NCBI GenBank assembly: GCA_035325905.1 | Contig: DAOKYY010000048.1 | Location: 1-25,789, forward strand | DNA length: 25,789 nucleotides | DNA from: DYGX01 sp035325905 | GTDB lineage: Bacteria > Chloroflexota > Anaerolineae > Aggregatilineales > Aggregatilineaceae | Reading direction: 5' to 3' | Shown here: positions 1-6,969 of the stretch, piece after piece | Numbering within the stretch: position 1 is the first letter of the stretch | Layout of the letters: each line of letters begins with the position of its first letter | Notes under the pieces: generated by a model | Told to the model about the DNA's origin: nothing | The model's database searches: none | What the model saw: the letters and a program-made list of their open reading frames with translations, nothing else | Position numbers and translations under genes: made by a program

Positions 1-14
1 GCGAAGGACACGCT

Positions 15-827
15 ATGAAAGACGACATGCGCGAGCGCGCCTGGAAGGCGATCTTCACTAACGCGTTTTTCAGCGTGGAAAGCGCGCTGATCATCGCCCT
101 CTCGGTGGTGCTGTTCGGCCTGGGCTTCGCCCCGTTTGAGGCGTGGCAGGCGTGGTACTGGCTGGTCTTTGGCGCGCTGGCAGAGGCGCTCTACCTGGGC
201 GTGACCATCTCCGACCCGGACGCCAACCAGAAGATCGTCAGCCAGATGCTCAGCGACCGCTTTGACCCGGACGACATCCGCAACCCCGCCGCGCGCGACC
301 GCCTGAAACGCGCGATCGAGTACCAGCGCCTGATCGCCGAGGCCGCTCGCCGCTTCAGCGGCCCGACGCGACGCAGCATCGAGACGACCGCCGACGAGGT
401 CGGCGACTGGGTCGAGCAGATTTACCGGCTCGCCGTGCGGCTGGACGGCTTCGAAGAGAACCCGATGATCAACCGCGACCGGCGCATGGTGCCGCACGAT
501 CTCAAAGACTTGCAGCGGCGGCTGGCGCGCGAAACCGACCCCGGCGTGCGCGCCGAGCTGGAAGAGGCGATCCAGACCAAAGAGACGCAGCTTGCCAACC
601 TGCGCAGCCTGGAAAACAACATCAAGCGGGCCGACATCCAGCTGGATCACACGCTCGCGGCGCTAGGCACAGTCTACGCCCAGGTGCAACTGATCGACGC
701 GCGAGACGTGGACAGCGCCCGCACGCAGCGCCTGCAAAGCGAGATCCGCGAGGAAGTGCTCTCGCTGTCGGACACGATCGCGGCGATCGACGAAGTGCAG
801 AGCTACAAGGCCGCGCATGGCGGCTGA
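15..827 (+). CDS. Two-TM membrane protein with C-terminal coiled coil, function unknown
   Basis: Protein of 270 residues that I do not recognise as a named family. Two hydrophobic segments (about residues 22-40 and 46-65) form a membrane hairpin near the N-terminus. The rest is soluble, charged and mostly helical; residues about 160-260 have the heptad-like Leu/Glu/Arg pattern of a coiled coil (for example DLKDLQRRL and IREEVLSLSDTI). The ATG at 15 has AAGGA six bases upstream, so the gene is very probably complete. Its last 11 bases overlap the start of the acetyltransferase gene, which implies translational coupling. A scaffold or membrane-tethering role is possible but not shown. Existence of the gene is well supported by the RBS and the coding overlap; its function is unknown. 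Confidence 0.85.
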   Translation: MKDDMRERAWKAIFTNAFFSVESALIIALSVVLFGLGFAPFEAWQAWYWLVFGALAEALYLGVTISDPDANQKIVSQMLSDRFDPDDIRNPAARDRLKRAIEYQRLIAEAARRFSGPTRRSIETTADEVGDWVEQIYRLAVRLDGFEENPMINRDRRMVPHDLKDLQRRLARETDPGVRAELEEAIQTKETQLANLRSLENNIKRADIQLDHTLAALGTVYAQVQLIDARDVDSARTQRLQSEIREEVLSLSDTIAAIDEVQSYKAAHGG

Positions 828-1308
828 TCCCGCGCCCGGCGCGCACCCGTCGGCGCAGGGCTACCGCTTGCGGCGCGCGACGCTGCTCGACCTGCGCGCC
901 GTCCACCGCCTGGAGCGGGTGATCTTCCCCCTCGACGCCTACACCTACCTCGATCTGGCCGTGCTGTTCGTTTTCCCTGGCATGCGCAACCTTAAAGTCG
1001 TCGCGCCGGATGGCTCATTGGCCGGGTTTGTCTCGGCGGGTCCGGCGCGCGTGCGGCGGCGCGGGTGGATTATCACGCTGGGCGTGGCCCCGGCGCACCA
1101 GCGGCGCGGGATCGGGCGCTGGCTGCTCGACGAAGCGGAGCGGCGGATGGGCCGCCCGGAGATGCGCCTGACCGTCCGCATCAGCAACGCCCCGGCCATC
1201 ACGCTCTACCGGCGGGCGGGCTACGCCGTGGTGGAGCGCAAGCCGGGCTACTATCGCAACGGGGAAACGGGGCTGGTCATGGAGCGGAAGACCACGGTTG
1301 GCAGTTAG
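817..1308 (+). CDS. GNAT-family N-acetyltransferase, RimI-like
   Basis: Protein of 163 residues with the GNAT fold. The acetyl-CoA binding motif A is clear: a beta strand WIITLGVAP followed by QRRGIGRWLL (residues 95-104, the Q/R-x-x-G-x-G/A signature). The C-terminal part, ISNAPAITLYRRAGYAVVERKPGYYRNGE, has the N-A-x-x-L-Y-x-x-x-G-F/Y-x-x-x-x-x-x-x-Y-Y pattern of RimI-type protein N-terminal acetyltransferases. It would transfer an acetyl group from acetyl-CoA to an amine, plausibly the N-terminus of a protein; the substrate cannot be read from sequence. The ATG lies inside the end of the preceding membrane protein gene (11-base overlap), so the two are coupled. The N-terminal 15 residues are Pro/Ala-rich and precede the fold. 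General GNAT call strong, RimI assignment only by resemblance. Confidence 0.9.
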   Translation: MAADPAPGAHPSAQGYRLRRATLLDLRAVHRLERVIFPLDAYTYLDLAVLFVFPGMRNLKVVAPDGSLAGFVSAGPARVRRRGWIITLGVAPAHQRRGIGRWLLDEAERRMGRPEMRLTVRISNAPAITLYRRAGYAVVERKPGYYRNGETGLVMERKTTVGS

Positions 1309-1319
1309 CGATTCGCTAA
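1305..1319 (+). terminator. Short hairpin over the GNAT stop codon
   Basis: TTAGCGA and TCGCTAA are inverted around one central base, and the TAG stop (1306-1308) lies in the left arm. There is no T tract after it, so it is only a weak terminator candidate. It lies between convergent genes. The arms TTAGCG/CGCTAA recur in the gap at 23641-23674. Confidence 0.35.
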
Positions 1320-1389
1320 GCAAGTGCGCCCCTACGCGTGAAAATGGTTCTGGCAGCCCTCTGCGGCTCGCCGGAGCGCATCGCAGCCT

Positions 1390-1896
1390 CTAGACCCAGT
1401 CCGGGAACTCGATGAACTCGACGCGCTCGGTCTGGGGGTCGAGCAGCGCGACCGAGCGCGACTGCGGGCAGCTTCCGCCGAGCGCGCCGGGGTTGACCAG
1501 CCGCACGCTGTAGGCGCGGCGCAGATCGTTGCGCCGCTCGTGGGTGTGGCCGTGGCAGACGAAGGTAAACCGCCCGCTGAACATCAGGTTATAGAGCGCG
1601 TTCGCGTCGTCGCCGTGCGTCACGCCGATCCGCACGCCGTCGATCTCCAGCTCGCGGATGCGCTGCGGCGGCGCGAGGCCGATCATCCGGGCGGCGTCGG
1701 CCAGCTCCCCCGCGCCGCGATCCATGTTGCCCAGCACGAACGTCGCGTCCCACCCGGCGAACAGCAGCAGCGTCTCCGGTGAGGTCACGTCGCCGCAGTG
1801 GATCAGGCGCGTGACGCCGCGCGCGCGGAACACGTCCAGCGCGGCGCGGGTGTTGTCGTGGCTGTTGTGCGTGTCGGAGAGCAGGCCAATCTGCAT
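1390..1896 (-). CDS. YfcE/MJ0936-type metallophosphoesterase
   Basis: Protein of 168 residues, normal length for the small YfcE-like branch of calcineurin-type phosphoesterases, which hydrolyse phosphodiesters with two divalent metals in the cytoplasm. All metal-site motifs are visible in order: D8-x-H10 (SDTH), GD at 35-36 (HCGDVTS), GN at 56-57 (LGNMD), H94 (VTHG) and the C-terminal GHTH at 116-119. An in-frame extension to 2007 exists, but it is Arg/Pro-rich, unlike the family, and would overlap the upstream gene; the ATG at 1896 begins directly at the conserved MQIGLLSDTH strand and has GGAG nine bases upstream, so I chose it. It starts five bases after the histidine phosphatase stop and is the last gene of the minus-strand unit. 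The natural substrate is unknown for most of this family. Confidence 0.93.
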   Translation of the reverse strand: MQIGLLSDTHNSHDNTRAALDVFRARGVTRLIHCGDVTSPETLLLFAGWDATFVLGNMDRGAGELADAARMIGLAPPQRIRELEIDGVRIGVTHGDDANALYNLMFSGRFTFVCHGHTHERRNDLRRAYSVRLVNPGALGGSCPQSRSVALLDPQTERVEFIEFPDWV

Positions 1897-1901
1897 CAGG
1901 G

Positions 1902-2492
1902 CTAGCTCCGGGGCAGGCCATCGTAGGGCGCGGCCACAAACTCGCTCAGCGGGCGCAGGGTCGCGCGGTCGAGCGCGATCACCTCGGCGAACCCGATCTG
2001 ACGCCAATCTTCGAAGCGCGCCGGCTCGCCGCGCAGGTGCGCGAGATAGAGCGTCAGGACGGTCGCGTGCGTTACGACGGCGAACGACTCATGCGGCGCG
2101 TGCGCGGCAGAGAGCCGGTCGATGGCCGCCGCGAAGCGCCGCCGCGCCGCGTCCGCCGCTTCCCACCCGGCGACCGGCGCGCGATCCGGGTCCGCCAGAA
2201 AAGCGCGCTGCGCCGCCTCGAACTCCTCCGGCGCGAGCCACACGTCCCGGCTGGCCTCGTCCAGCCCGGCGACCACCCGCACCGGCAGATCGTACATCGC
2301 CTGGATCGCCTCGCCGACCACGCGCGTCTTTAGCTGGGGGCTGGTGTACAGCGCCGCGACGCTCGCCCAGAAGGGGGCCAGCACGAGCGCGCGCACCTGC
2401 TCCTCACCTGCGCTGGACAGGCCCCAGCGCGAAGGCGGCACGGTTGGCTCCGGGCGGGTGTGCGGGTGGCGGATCAGGTAGAGCAGCGACAC
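1902..2492 (-). CDS. Histidine phosphatase (phosphoglycerate mutase-like) family protein
   Basis: Protein of 196 residues starting with GTG. It has the PGM-like fold signature: an N-terminal strand and LIRHPHT (R8, H9), a basic segment SPQLKTRVVGEAI after the first strand pair, acidic E79 in the LDEASRD stretch and the second histidine in VVTHATV (H142). These match the phospho-accepting His, phosphate-binding Arg and acid residues of the family. Odd points: the usual RHG and THG are RHP and THA here, so glycines next to both active-site histidines are replaced. An in-frame ATG at 2582 would add 30 Arg/Pro-rich residues overlapping the upstream gene; the GTG at 2492 begins at the first strand, lies two bases after the DUF1232 stop and has GAGG upstream. 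Substrate unknown; broad-specificity or sugar phosphatase are the likely alternatives to true mutase. Confidence 0.9.
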   Translation of the reverse strand: MSLLYLIRHPHTRPEPTVPPSRWGLSSAGEEQVRALVLAPFWASVAALYTSPQLKTRVVGEAIQAMYDLPVRVVAGLDEASRDVWLAPEEFEAAQRAFLADPDRAPVAGWEAADAARRRFAAAIDRLSAAHAPHESFAVVTHATVLTLYLAHLRGEPARFEDWRQIGFAEVIALDRATLRPLSEFVAAPYDGLPRS

Positions 2493-2494
2493 GC

Positions 2495-2899
2495 CTAGAA
2501 ATCCTCGTCGCGCACGTGGTACTCGCCCTCGATGATCTGGCCGTTGTTCTGAGGCGGGCGGCGCCGGAAGCGCGCGCGCCACGTGTCCTGCGGCTCCTCC
2601 TCGGTCGCGGGCGCCTCGCCCCGATAATAGCGGAGCACATCTTTCGGCGCGCTGTTGATGAACAGTTGCAGCGCGACCAGCAGCACGCCCATATCGTCCA
2701 CTGCGCCAAGCGGGCCGAGCGCGATCTCCGGCAGGAAGTCAATCGGTGAGATCATGTACAGCAGCGCGAGCAGCGGGATCAGCTTGGCGCGGGCGCTGAC
2801 GCGCCGGTCAAGCATCAACCGCGCCGAGAGCGTGATGCTGTTCCACAGCCGGGCCAGCAAATCCGGGTCTTTCATGTTGGTTTGACGGCGTTTCGCCAT
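2495..2899 (-). CDS. DUF1232 (YkvA-like) small membrane protein
   Basis: Protein of 134 residues from the ATG at 2899. The core LIPLLALLYMISPIDFLPE...GAVDDMGVLLVAL is the diagnostic DUF1232 signature (a hydrophobic helix, the S-P-I-D-x-x-P-E turn, then a second helix with D-D). The N-terminus is basic (MAKRRQ) and the C-terminal 45 residues are polar and probably disordered. The molecular function of the family is not known. A GTG at 2932 would add 11 residues and overlaps the MFS stop as GTGA; the ATG at 2899 has GGAAGG upstream and begins just before conserved sequence, so I prefer it, but the longer form is possible. It lies between the MFS gene and the histidine phosphatase gene in a tightly packed operon. 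Confidence 0.88.
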   Translation of the reverse strand: MAKRRQTNMKDPDLLARLWNSITLSARLMLDRRVSARAKLIPLLALLYMISPIDFLPEIALGPLGAVDDMGVLLVALQLFINSAPKDVLRYYRGEAPATEEEPQDTWRARFRRRPPQNNGQIIEGEYHVRDEDF

Positions 2900-2928
2900 A
2901 CGATAGAAACCACCCTTCCGAAGAATCC

Positions 2929-4143
2929 TCACAGCCCGGTCGGTTCGAGCGGCGCGACCGTGGCGGCAGCCCGGCGTGAGCGGCTCGACTCGCCACGCAG
3001 CAGCAGCCCGCCGATCAGCGTCACGGCGATCACCCCGCCGATCCCGGCCAGGAACGGCCAGTCCGCGTCGCGAGCGTAAAGCAGCCCAGCCAGCACCGTC
3101 CCGCTGAGGGCCGCCAGTCCGGCCAGCGTGTCGACCAGCGCGTACGCCATCCCGCGCTGATGCTCCGCCACGCGCTCGCTGATGGCGGCGACAGCCAGCG
3201 GGCGCGTCGTGTAGTACGCGCCAAGCAGGAAATAGGCCAGCGCCACGACCGCGCTCGCCCCGCTCGACAGCAGCAGCGCGAACGACGCCATCACTAATAC
3301 AAGGCTAGCAAAAAACGCCCGCCAGGACGACAGGCGCCCCAGCGACAGGCTGAAGAGGGCCGTGCCCAGCGCGTTGAGCGACCCGAAGACGCCGATCGCG
3401 CTGCTGGAGAAGCCGCGCTCCTCCTCCAGGTACTGCGCCGAGAGCGGCTGTCCGGTCAGCACCGCCAGAAAACCGAAGGTCAGCACTGCCAGCGCCAGAA
3501 GCACCGGCCCGCGACGCAACATCCCCCGGTAGTCGTGGCCGTGCGTGGGACGCACCGGCGCAGGATACGTGCGGACGCGGCGGATCGACCATGTGCTCAG
3601 TAGAAACCAGAAGACGCTGATCAGGAACACGGCGCGCAGACTGAGCGCGTCGCCGATCCAGCCGCCAAACGCGGGCGAGATGACCAGCCCGGTCGAGTAG
3701 GCGGTCCACAGCAGGGTGAACGACGCTTGAATCGGCAGGTCGGGGGCGCGCGTCGGGTCGTGCCGCGCGGCCTGGGCGAGATACAGATTCGTGACCGGGA
3801 TGGCGACCGCCGACATGCCGTACACCAGAAAGCCGGGCGCGGCCCAGCGCCAGTCCGGCGCGAGCGCGATGATCAGCACGCCCGTCAGCCCGATATACCA
3901 GCCGGGGACCATGATCCGCCGCGCGCTGACCCGGTCGGCCAAGATGCCCACCGGCAGGATGAACAGCAGCCGCGCCAGGCCCCACATGCCGAGCGTGAAC
4001 CCGGTTTCGGCGGGCGTCGCGCCGAGCGAGCGCACGTAGAGCGGCTGGATGTACATCCACAGCCCCTCGCCGATACCCCACAACAGGTACGACGCCATCA
4101 CCCAGCGCGTATCGCGGCCAACCTGATGCCACAATCTCAGCAC
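2929..4143 (-). CDS. Major facilitator superfamily transporter, 12 TM
   Basis: Protein of 404 residues with about 12 hydrophobic helices in two halves joined by a basic central segment (around STWSIRRVRTYPAPVRPTHG). The cytoplasmic loop after TM2 carries GILADRVSARR (residues 67-76), a standard MFS motif A, and a weaker counterpart (LGRLSSW) follows TM8. The start is GTG at 4143 with a strong GAAGGAG five bases upstream. It is a secondary transporter of the inner membrane; the substrate cannot be deduced and sugars, drugs or organic anions are all possible. It sits 46 bases after the alpha/beta hydrolase and its stop touches the DUF1232 gene, so it is in the same transcript. It is not closely similar to the two other MFS proteins in the window. 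Confidence 0.92.
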   Translation of the reverse strand: MLRLWHQVGRDTRWVMASYLLWGIGEGLWMYIQPLYVRSLGATPAETGFTLGMWGLARLLFILPVGILADRVSARRIMVPGWYIGLTGVLIIALAPDWRWAAPGFLVYGMSAVAIPVTNLYLAQAARHDPTRAPDLPIQASFTLLWTAYSTGLVISPAFGGWIGDALSLRAVFLISVFWFLLSTWSIRRVRTYPAPVRPTHGHDYRGMLRRGPVLLALAVLTFGFLAVLTGQPLSAQYLEEERGFSSSAIGVFGSLNALGTALFSLSLGRLSSWRAFFASLVLVMASFALLLSSGASAVVALAYFLLGAYYTTRPLAVAAISERVAEHQRGMAYALVDTLAGLAALSGTVLAGLLYARDADWPFLAGIGGVIAVTLIGGLLLRGESSRSRRAAATVAPLEPTGL

Positions 4144-4189
4144 GGTCGCTCCTTCACGGCAGACGAGAACGGGTCAGTCATTGGCGGCA

Positions 4190-4984
4190 TCACGCCAGCC
4201 GCGCGCTCAGAAAGTCCCACACCAGCGCGAAGACCGTCTCGTGCTCGACATCCTGTGTCAGCACATGATCGCTGGTTTCAAGCGTGTGCGTGACCAAATC
4301 GGCGCTGTTAACCAGGCGGGTCGCCAGCGCCAGGTTGTCGTAGGGCACCGTCTGGTCGGCGCGCGAATAGATCAGCAGCAGGGGGACGGTCAGCTCCGGC
4401 AGGCGGCGCATCACCTCGCCCATCAAGGCGTGAAGCTGCCCGGCGGCGGCGGTCGGCGTCACCCCATAGTCGGCGCGCCCATAGTCGGCGCGGCCCTGCG
4501 CGCGCTGCACTTCGCGCACGTAGGCGTCGAGACGGCCCGGCCAGTTGTCTTTGGGGATGAACGGCAGCGCGTGCTTCAGAATGGGCGCGAACGACAAGTC
4601 GCGGCGGTCCAGGTCGAGCGGCGCGGCCATCGCCACCACGCCGTCGACCAGCCCCGACGCCCCGGCCAGCAGGCTGAGCAGCCCGCCCATCGACAGGCCG
4701 GCCGCGAAGACCTTGCGACACCGCTGGCGCAGCAGCGCGATCGCGTCCAGCTCGCTCTCGTACCAGTCGAGCCAGTGCTGCATCGCCATCACTTCAGGAT
4801 CGGTGCCATGCCCGGCCAGGCGCGGCGCGAAGACGGTCAGCCCGCGCGCGTGCAGGTACTCGCCCAGCCAGCGCACTTCTTCGGGCGAGGCGGTGAACCC
4901 GTGCGTGCAGACGCACCCGACCTCGCCCCCGTCCAGCAAAAACGGCGCGCACCCCGGCGCGATCACAAACCCATCGCTTTTCAT
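4190..4984 (-). CDS. Alpha/beta hydrolase (Est30-like carboxylesterase / S33-type)
   Basis: Cytoplasmic serine hydrolase of 264 residues. The oxyanion region HGF (28-30) follows the first strands, the nucleophile elbow is GLSMGG with S98, the acid is D210 in YSRADQTVP and the base is H240 in ETSDHVLTQD, giving a complete Ser-Asp-His triad in the right order. The lid is short, and the spacing resembles Est30-type carboxylesterases and monoacylglycerol lipase-like proteins; ester substrates of short to medium chain are likely. Residues about 164-174 contain a duplicated RADYG pentapeptide caused by a 15-bp tandem repeat. The ATG at 4984 has only a weak GAGAG upstream. It is the first gene of the five-gene minus-strand unit, with a TGCTACACT promoter element about 35 bases upstream. 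Confidence 0.93.
   Translation of the reverse strand: MKSDGFVIAPGCAPFLLDGGEVGCVCTHGFTASPEEVRWLGEYLHARGLTVFAPRLAGHGTDPEVMAMQHWLDWYESELDAIALLRQRCRKVFAAGLSMGGLLSLLAGASGLVDGVVAMAAPLDLDRRDLSFAPILKHALPFIPKDNWPGRLDAYVREVQRAQGRADYGRADYGVTPTAAAGQLHALMGEVMRRLPELTVPLLLIYSRADQTVPYDNLALATRLVNSADLVTHTLETSDHVLTQDVEHETVFALVWDFLSARLA
4463..4492. repeat. 15-bp perfect tandem duplication inside the hydrolase gene
   Basis: The unit CCCATAGTCGGCGCG occurs twice head to tail (4463-4477 and 4478-4492). It is in frame and duplicates the pentapeptide RADYG in the cap region of the alpha/beta hydrolase, away from the triad residues. Perfect identity suggests a recent slippage event. Confidence 0.95.
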
Positions 4985-5018
4985 AGCCCACGCTCTCGAT
5001 CTGGTTGGCGCGGCGCAC

Positions 5019-5027
5019 AGTGTAGCA
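5019..5027 (-). promoter_or_regulatory. Extended -10 for the minus-strand operon
   Basis: On the minus strand the sequence reads TGCTACACT: a TGn extension followed by a TACACT hexamer, 34 bases before the hydrolase ATG. No good -35 is seen, as expected for an extended -10 promoter. It is in the divergent gap opposite the propeller gene promoter. Confidence 0.5.
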
Positions 5028-5087
5028 CAGCGCCGCCTCGCAGCCTACTACGCGCCGGGCAACCAACGGGCAGGGCGCCGGGCGTGT

Positions 5088-5096
5088 TGTTATACT
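5088..5096 (+). promoter_or_regulatory. Extended -10 for the secreted propeller gene
   Basis: TGTTATACT: TGn plus TATACT (5 of 6 to TATAAT), 57 bases before the ATG at 5154. No convincing -35. Divergent to the promoter at 5019-5027. Confidence 0.5.
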
Positions 5097-5153
5097 TCGA
5101 CATACGACTTCGCGCCTCTACAAGCCTCGACGCACTACGGAGGAAAAGTGATC

Positions 5154-6863
5154 ATGCCACACCAGGGACGCATAGCTCTTCTGCTGCTGATGGTCCTGCT
5201 CGCGCTGGCGCCACTGGCCCCGGCGCAGGCGCAGGCTACGCCGGTGTACCCCCTGCCCGCCGATCTCTTCATCCTGACCTCGGAGCAGCGTGTGCTGCGG
5301 ATCGACGCGACCACCGGCGAGCAGACGGCGGTCTCGCCGGAGGGCCAGCCGGTCGCCGCGTTCGACATTGCGCCTGGCGGGGGTTGGTACGCTTATCGCA
5401 CGCTGGATAACCAGGCGGTGATCGTCTCCTCGCTCAACGAGCTGAGCGGGTTTGTGGTCGAGTTCGACCAGCCGCTTCCTGCCGGTGACGCCGGGCAGAG
5501 CATCGCCTGGTCGCCGGATGGCGCGCGCCTGGCGTACACCGTGCCGGAGGGCGTGCGCGTGGCGAACCTGCCCAGTTTTGGCATGGGCGAGCCTGCTGTC
5601 ACGACCGTCCAGGGCGGCCCGTGGACCGACCTCTACTGGATTGGCGACGACGCCCTGATCGCGGTCGGCGCCGATGGCGCGAAAGCGCGCATCAGCGGTG
5701 GGCCGGACGCCTGGCAGGTCGAGCCGTCGTCCGAGCCGACCGCGCGGCACCTGCCGGTCGATTCCCGGCTGATACCGGAAGGCGTGCAGCTGGCCGACGC
5801 GCGCCTGGTTCCCGGCACCGCCGGCGCGCTGGCCTTCGACTGGAATCCTCTACCGCTGCCGGAGCTGCCGCCTGGAAGGCTCCCGGCGGACCTGTCCTTC
5901 CTCGCGGCGGACGAGAGGGGCGTTGCGCAGGTGTGGCGGCTGCCGCTCAGCGGCGAGCCGGCGCGCGCGGTCACGAGCGGCGATCAGCCTGTCATCGCGT
6001 ATGCGGTCGCGGGCGGGCGCGTCGCCGCGATCACGGCGAGCGAGCTGCGCGTCGCGCCACTCGACGGCGGCGCAGCGCAAACGATCGCGATGGTGACAAC
6101 CGGGCGCACGCACCCCTATGTCGCCTTCAGCGACGACGGGTCACAACTTGCGTTCAGCGACGATCGCGGGCTGTGGACCGTTCCCGCCGACGGCAGCCAG
6201 ACGCCGCGCCTCGCCGTGCCGAACGTGCTCGAAGATGAGCCGGGCAACATCCGCGTCTACCTGCGTCCGCGCTGGAACAACGACGCGACTCGGCTGCTGG
6301 TCATGATCGGCCTCTACGAGGGCGCGATGCTGGGCGTGGTGGACCTCGCCAGCGGGGCCGTGACCGAGCTACCGTCCGCTATCAGCGGGCGGGGGCTGTG
6401 GATGGTCGATGGCCGCGTGGCGACGTATGGCGCCAGCTTTGGCTACAGCCGTCCGGGGTTGTACGTCCTCGATCCGGCCGCGCCGGAGGCGGAGCCGCTC
6501 GCGCTGCTCGGCCCGGACACGCCGGTGTTTGACGCGGCGCAGCGCGCCGACGGCGTGTGGGCGGTGATCGCCGGCAACAGCGCCGAGATGGGGCCGCAGT
6601 GGATGCGTCTGCGAGTCGGCAGCGAGGAGCGCGGCTTCATCACGCGCGATTTCGACGACACCGGCGCCTTCATCGAGCGGCCGGAACTCGCGCCCATTAC
6701 CGGTATGGAGGCGATGCCGACCGTCGCCGCCGGGCTGCGCAACGCCAGCTTCGGGCCGGATGGTTTCGCGCGCGGCGAGCTGACTGTTGCCGACCTCAGC
6801 ACCGGCGAGGCATGGTCCGCGCCCGCGCCCGCTCCGGTCAGCCAGGTTCAGTGGGCGCCGTAG
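5154..6863 (+). CDS. Secreted TolB/WD40-like beta-propeller protein
   Basis: Protein of 569 residues. Residues 1-28 are a signal peptide (hydrophobic LLLLMVLLALAPLAP, then AQAQA as cleavage site), so the protein is exported. The mature part consists of repeated four-strand blades with PD40-type motifs: AWSPDGARLAYT (118-129), AFSDDGSQLAFS (324-335) and degenerate versions such as SFGPDGFA near the C-terminus (532-539). No catalytic motif and no membrane anchor after the signal peptide are visible. Such propellers usually bind proteins or glycans at the cell surface; the target is unknown. A strong GGAGG is at 5139-5143, serving either the ATG at 5154 or a GTG at 5148 two codons earlier. The same reading frame is open back to 4545, but that stretch is antisense to the hydrolase gene and precedes the signal peptide, so it is not coding. 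Confidence 0.88.
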   Translation: MPHQGRIALLLLMVLLALAPLAPAQAQATPVYPLPADLFILTSEQRVLRIDATTGEQTAVSPEGQPVAAFDIAPGGGWYAYRTLDNQAVIVSSLNELSGFVVEFDQPLPAGDAGQSIAWSPDGARLAYTVPEGVRVANLPSFGMGEPAVTTVQGGPWTDLYWIGDDALIAVGADGAKARISGGPDAWQVEPSSEPTARHLPVDSRLIPEGVQLADARLVPGTAGALAFDWNPLPLPELPPGRLPADLSFLAADERGVAQVWRLPLSGEPARAVTSGDQPVIAYAVAGGRVAAITASELRVAPLDGGAAQTIAMVTTGRTHPYVAFSDDGSQLAFSDDRGLWTVPADGSQTPRLAVPNVLEDEPGNIRVYLRPRWNNDATRLLVMIGLYEGAMLGVVDLASGAVTELPSAISGRGLWMVDGRVATYGASFGYSRPGLYVLDPAAPEAEPLALLGPDTPVFDAAQRADGVWAVIAGNSAEMGPQWMRLRVGSEERGFITRDFDDTGAFIERPELAPITGMEAMPTVAAGLRNASFGPDGFARGELTVADLSTGEAWSAPAPAPVSQVQWAP

Positions 6864-6884
6864 CGCAGAGCGAATAGGCGCGCA

Positions 6885-6916
6885 GGCAGGCCGGTGGCGC
6901 ATCGCACCGGCCTGCC
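6885..6916 (+). terminator. 12-bp perfect hairpin after the propeller gene
   Basis: GGCAGGCCGGTG (6885-6896) and CACCGGCCTGCC (6905-6916) pair perfectly around an 8-base loop, 21 bases after the stop codon. No T tract follows, so it may terminate weakly, protect mRNA 3' ends or work with Rho. Confidence 0.6.
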
Positions 6917-6922
6917 ATGAGC

Positions 6923-6928
6923 TACAAT
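6923..6928 (+). promoter_or_regulatory. -10-like TACAAT before the response regulator
   Basis: TACAAT (5 of 6 to TATAAT) is 41 bases before the ATG at 6970 and just downstream of the hairpin. No -35 is recognisable. Confidence 0.4.
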
Positions 6929-6969
6929 GAGGCGGAACACAGCGCACGACCGGCCAGGGGGAGATCGTC

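Noticed and set aside
2900..2932. GTG start at 2932 for the DUF1232 gene
   Set aside because: Possible through GTGA overlap with the MFS stop, but the ATG at 2899 has a better RBS and begins near conserved sequence. Kept as an alternative.
4545..5153. Upstream extension of the propeller gene in the same frame
   Set aside because: Would put 203 low-quality residues ahead of a clear signal peptide; GGAGG and a -10 element lie directly before the chosen start.
4181..5410. Plus-strand open frame of 409 codons across the hydrolase and the divergent gap
   Set aside because: Antisense to the hydrolase, crosses two promoter elements and runs into the start of the propeller gene in another frame.
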